DNA of 14,642 nucleotides from positions 1 through 14,642 of the forward strand of contig JAJYPW010000009.1 in NCBI GenBank assembly GCA_021795055.1, written 5' to 3'. This document shows positions 12,897 to 14,642 of this stretch, piece by piece (position 1 is the stretch's first letter; each line of letters starts with the position of its first letter). Source of the DNA: Thermoplasmata archaeon. GTDB taxonomy: Archaea > Thermoplasmatota > Thermoplasmata > Thermoplasmatales > Thermoplasmataceae. Both the position numbers and the translations under genes were made by a program. Under the pieces are notes generated by a model. The model was not told where the DNA came from and ran no database searches. It worked only from the letters and a program-made list of their open reading frames with translations.

Positions 12897-14642
12897 CTTT
12901 CTCGAAAGATAGCCTGCCTTTGACAGAATGGTCTGTACTCCTGCTCGGTCAACCTCGCCCTTTGCCTCCTTCACCCTGGCAATTTTGCCAGTAAACTGGA
13001 TGTTAAGCAATCCTGAGATGGTCTTTCCGTCGAAATAGTAATTTCCCCTTCCCCTCATGACATCCTTTGGAATAAGGTCCTTCAGGTAAAAGTACAGGAA
13101 TTCCTTGTTCACCAGGATGGTTTCTCTGGGATCGACCTTCCTTTTGAAAGACTCGGGGCTGTAGTAGAATACCCTGTTGCTGTCTGTCACTCCGACCCTG
13201 ATCCCGGTCTGCTTCTTCAATTCCGTTGTTATGGTCGGGATATCGCTGTAACCAGTGACCTCTGACACAAGATCTGGTGTAGTGAAGCCGAAGGTGCCCA
13301 CAAGGAAGCTGATGATCATGCGAAGAGCCTCCTCCCTCTTCACGGATTCGACCACGTAAATCAGCTTTCTCCCAGTGCCCCTGCATATGATGCAATTCCT
13401 GTAGAGCGAATCCACAAGTTCCCTTATTCTTGGCTGATCAAACGGGAGTTCAAACCGCAGGTCCTTTTCGTAAACGCCGTCGGATTCCATGATGACCCTG
13501 AGCACTTTCTCCTCGTCCGCATTTGGTTTATACCCCCTGATCGCCCTGTAAAGGGAGATGACTTCAGTAGTTGCGTATGATGAGACTCCAAAAGGGCCCA
13601 TGAACTGAAAGAGCAGGTTAGAGTCAACATAACTGTTGAAGTCCTCAACCCTGATGCCAAACCTGCTGGCATCCCCCCAGTTCCTGATACCCACCAGTTT
13701 CTGGCTTATCCTTGTGTACACATGATCCATTCTGTTGCCAAGTTCCGGGAGGAAGAGGGCTGTTGTGATCAGTATGCCTGAATCCCCAAGAAGATCTATG
13801 TCGCCGTACACTGCCGTGCCCATCTCCCTGGAAACATGCCATCCGTCTCTTTCCTCGGGGAGAACGTTGCCTCTCAGCACTATACCGGCTGCCGATAATG
13901 AGCTGGCGAATCCCAGAAGGACTTCAGAGAACTCCTCAAGGTTTTCGGACTGGACTTCAACAGAGTCAACCCATAAGATACCTCCAGAATATGAAAAATG
14001 GAGATCACCCGAAGGTTTTCCGCCTTTGATATACACCGCGTTTATGTTATCCGATGAATAAATCCTTGAGAAATATATTCCAAATGGATCACGTATAGGG
14101 AGGATTGCGTCTGTTTTCTTATCCTCGAAGCTACCGGATGCGGCAAGATATCTTTCCCCATCATTGTAGACTGACTTGCATAGGGACGTCATGGAGTCTG
14201 TGACCTCAAACCAGAAATATGAGGAGATTTCTCTCTGGGTAACCGGGCCATATTTTTCGACTATGTTCAGGAATGCCCTGTTCCGGTCCCCAGGTTCAAT
14301 ACTGCCAAACAGCTTGAAGTAGCGGCCCGATGGTGTCCTGTAGACTGATAGCCTATATTCAAGTTCGCGCAGAAACTGCCTTGCAAGGTTTCTGTCATAG
14401 CCAAGCGTCTTTTCTGCCTCAGTTTCGGTAATGCCGTCCTCCGGGATCTTGGAAAGAAAGGTGAAAACTGCCGGGTTGAATACATACCAGCGCAGGGCAT
14501 AGAGGTCTTCCAGAAACTCCCTTGATGCAAAGACCCACTGGTGCCTCACGAACCTGCCGTATATCACTGATCCGTCATCCGGTATTGATACTGTTCCCGG
14601 CTTTGATTCCTGGTGCAGTCTGATTGAGATGCTCAGTGCATC
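12891..14642 (-). CDS. C-terminal part of a large multi-winged-helix protein (partial)
   Basis: The frame has no stop up to the right edge of the window, so the gene is partial; 583 residues are visible. A GTG at 14567 could be read as a start, but the 25 codons upstream (including LHQESKPGTVSIPDDGSV) look like coding sequence. The visible part has several winged-helix-like segments: GITETEAEKTLGYDRNLARQ, EKYGPVTQREISSYF, and one near the end with FTTPDLVSEVTGYSDI. The run GPVT...FGV-type helix, then ILPIRDPFG, resembles the AlkZ/HTH_42 fold that also forms the C-terminal region of Lhr helicases. No helicase or catalytic motif is visible, and the N-terminus is missing. I call it a nucleic-acid-binding protein, possibly Lhr- or AlkZ-related, with low confidence in that relation. 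Confidence 0.8.
   Translation of the reverse strand, partial: DALSISIRLHQESKPGTVSIPDDGSVIYGRFVRHQWVFASREFLEDLYALRWYVFNPAVFTFLSKIPEDGITETEAEKTLGYDRNLARQFLRELEYRLSVYRTPSGRYFKLFGSIEPGDRNRAFLNIVEKYGPVTQREISSYFWFEVTDSMTSLCKSVYNDGERYLAASGSFEDKKTDAILPIRDPFGIYFSRIYSSDNINAVYIKGGKPSGDLHFSYSGGILWVDSVEVQSENLEEFSEVLLGFASSLSAAGIVLRGNVLPEERDGWHVSREMGTAVYGDIDLLGDSGILITTALFLPELGNRMDHVYTRISQKLVGIRNWGDASRFGIRVEDFNSYVDSNLLFQFMGPFGVSSYATTEVISLYRAIRGYKPNADEEKVLRVIMESDGVYEKDLRFELPFDQPRIRELVDSLYRNCIICRGTGRKLIYVVESVKREEALRMIISFLVGTFGFTTPDLVSEVTGYSDIPTITTELKKQTGIRVGVTDSNRVFYYSPESFKRKVDPRETILVNKEFLYFYLKDLIPKDVMRGRGNYYFDGKTISGLLNIQFTGKIARVKEAKGEVDRAGVQTILSKAGYLSRKT

Noticed and set aside
1..14642. Mobile elements, CRISPR arrays, toxin-antitoxin or phage genes.
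   Set aside because: No transposase or integrase motifs, no spaced direct repeats and no terminal inverted repeats were seen.

Overview
The window looks like chromosomal core sequence from a Thermoplasmatales-type euryarchaeon. The evidence is archaeal-only or archaeal-type genes (ribosomal proteins L7Ae, S28e and L24e, aIF5B, Trm1, the MptD-type dihydroneopterin aldolase and a full-length archaeal PheS), frequent AGG/AGA arginine codons, no CCA encoded on the tRNA, and TATA boxes about 26-29 bp before several start codons, which is the leaderless-mRNA pattern common in that order. I see no mobile element, CRISPR array or phage gene. The species cannot be named from the sequence alone.

Layout. 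(1) 1-2118, minus strand: tRNA-Leu(CAA) follows a tight operon mptD, THEP1-like NTPase, trm1. The NTPase has a broken Walker A motif, and only one in-frame TAA codon separates it from trm1. (2) 2119-2367: glutamate dehydrogenase control region, with an inverted repeat flanking the TATA box and a leader hairpin. (3) gdhA (+) converges on pheS (-) with a stem-loop plus T-tract between them. (4) 5134-5471: gene-free, rich in hairpins, including one long imperfect one. It leads to an unrecognised 201-residue gene. (5) 6112-9177 (+): a translation operon rpl7ae, rps28e, rpl24e, ndk, infB, ending in a stop codon that overlaps the stop of convergent speD. (6) 9576-10589: a dyad upstream of speD, a winged-helix regulator with two CxxC motifs, and a short divergent promoter region shared with lipB. 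(7) lipB (+) and the P5C dehydrogenase gene (-) overlap at their 3' ends by 32 bp. (8) A large multi-winged-helix protein gene (-) runs off the right edge.

Functional themes are translation (tRNA, tRNA methylation, Phe charging, ribosome, subunit joining), nucleotide and pterin metabolism, glutamate/proline catabolism (P5C dehydrogenase yields glutamate and glutamate dehydrogenase yields 2-oxoglutarate), polyamine synthesis and lipoate assembly. I found no clear new multi-gene system. The points most worth a second look are the degenerate NTPase and its in-frame junction with Trm1, the Cys-pair regulator beside lipB, the structured 5134-5430 region, and promoter-based start corrections for pheS, lipB and the unknown gene.
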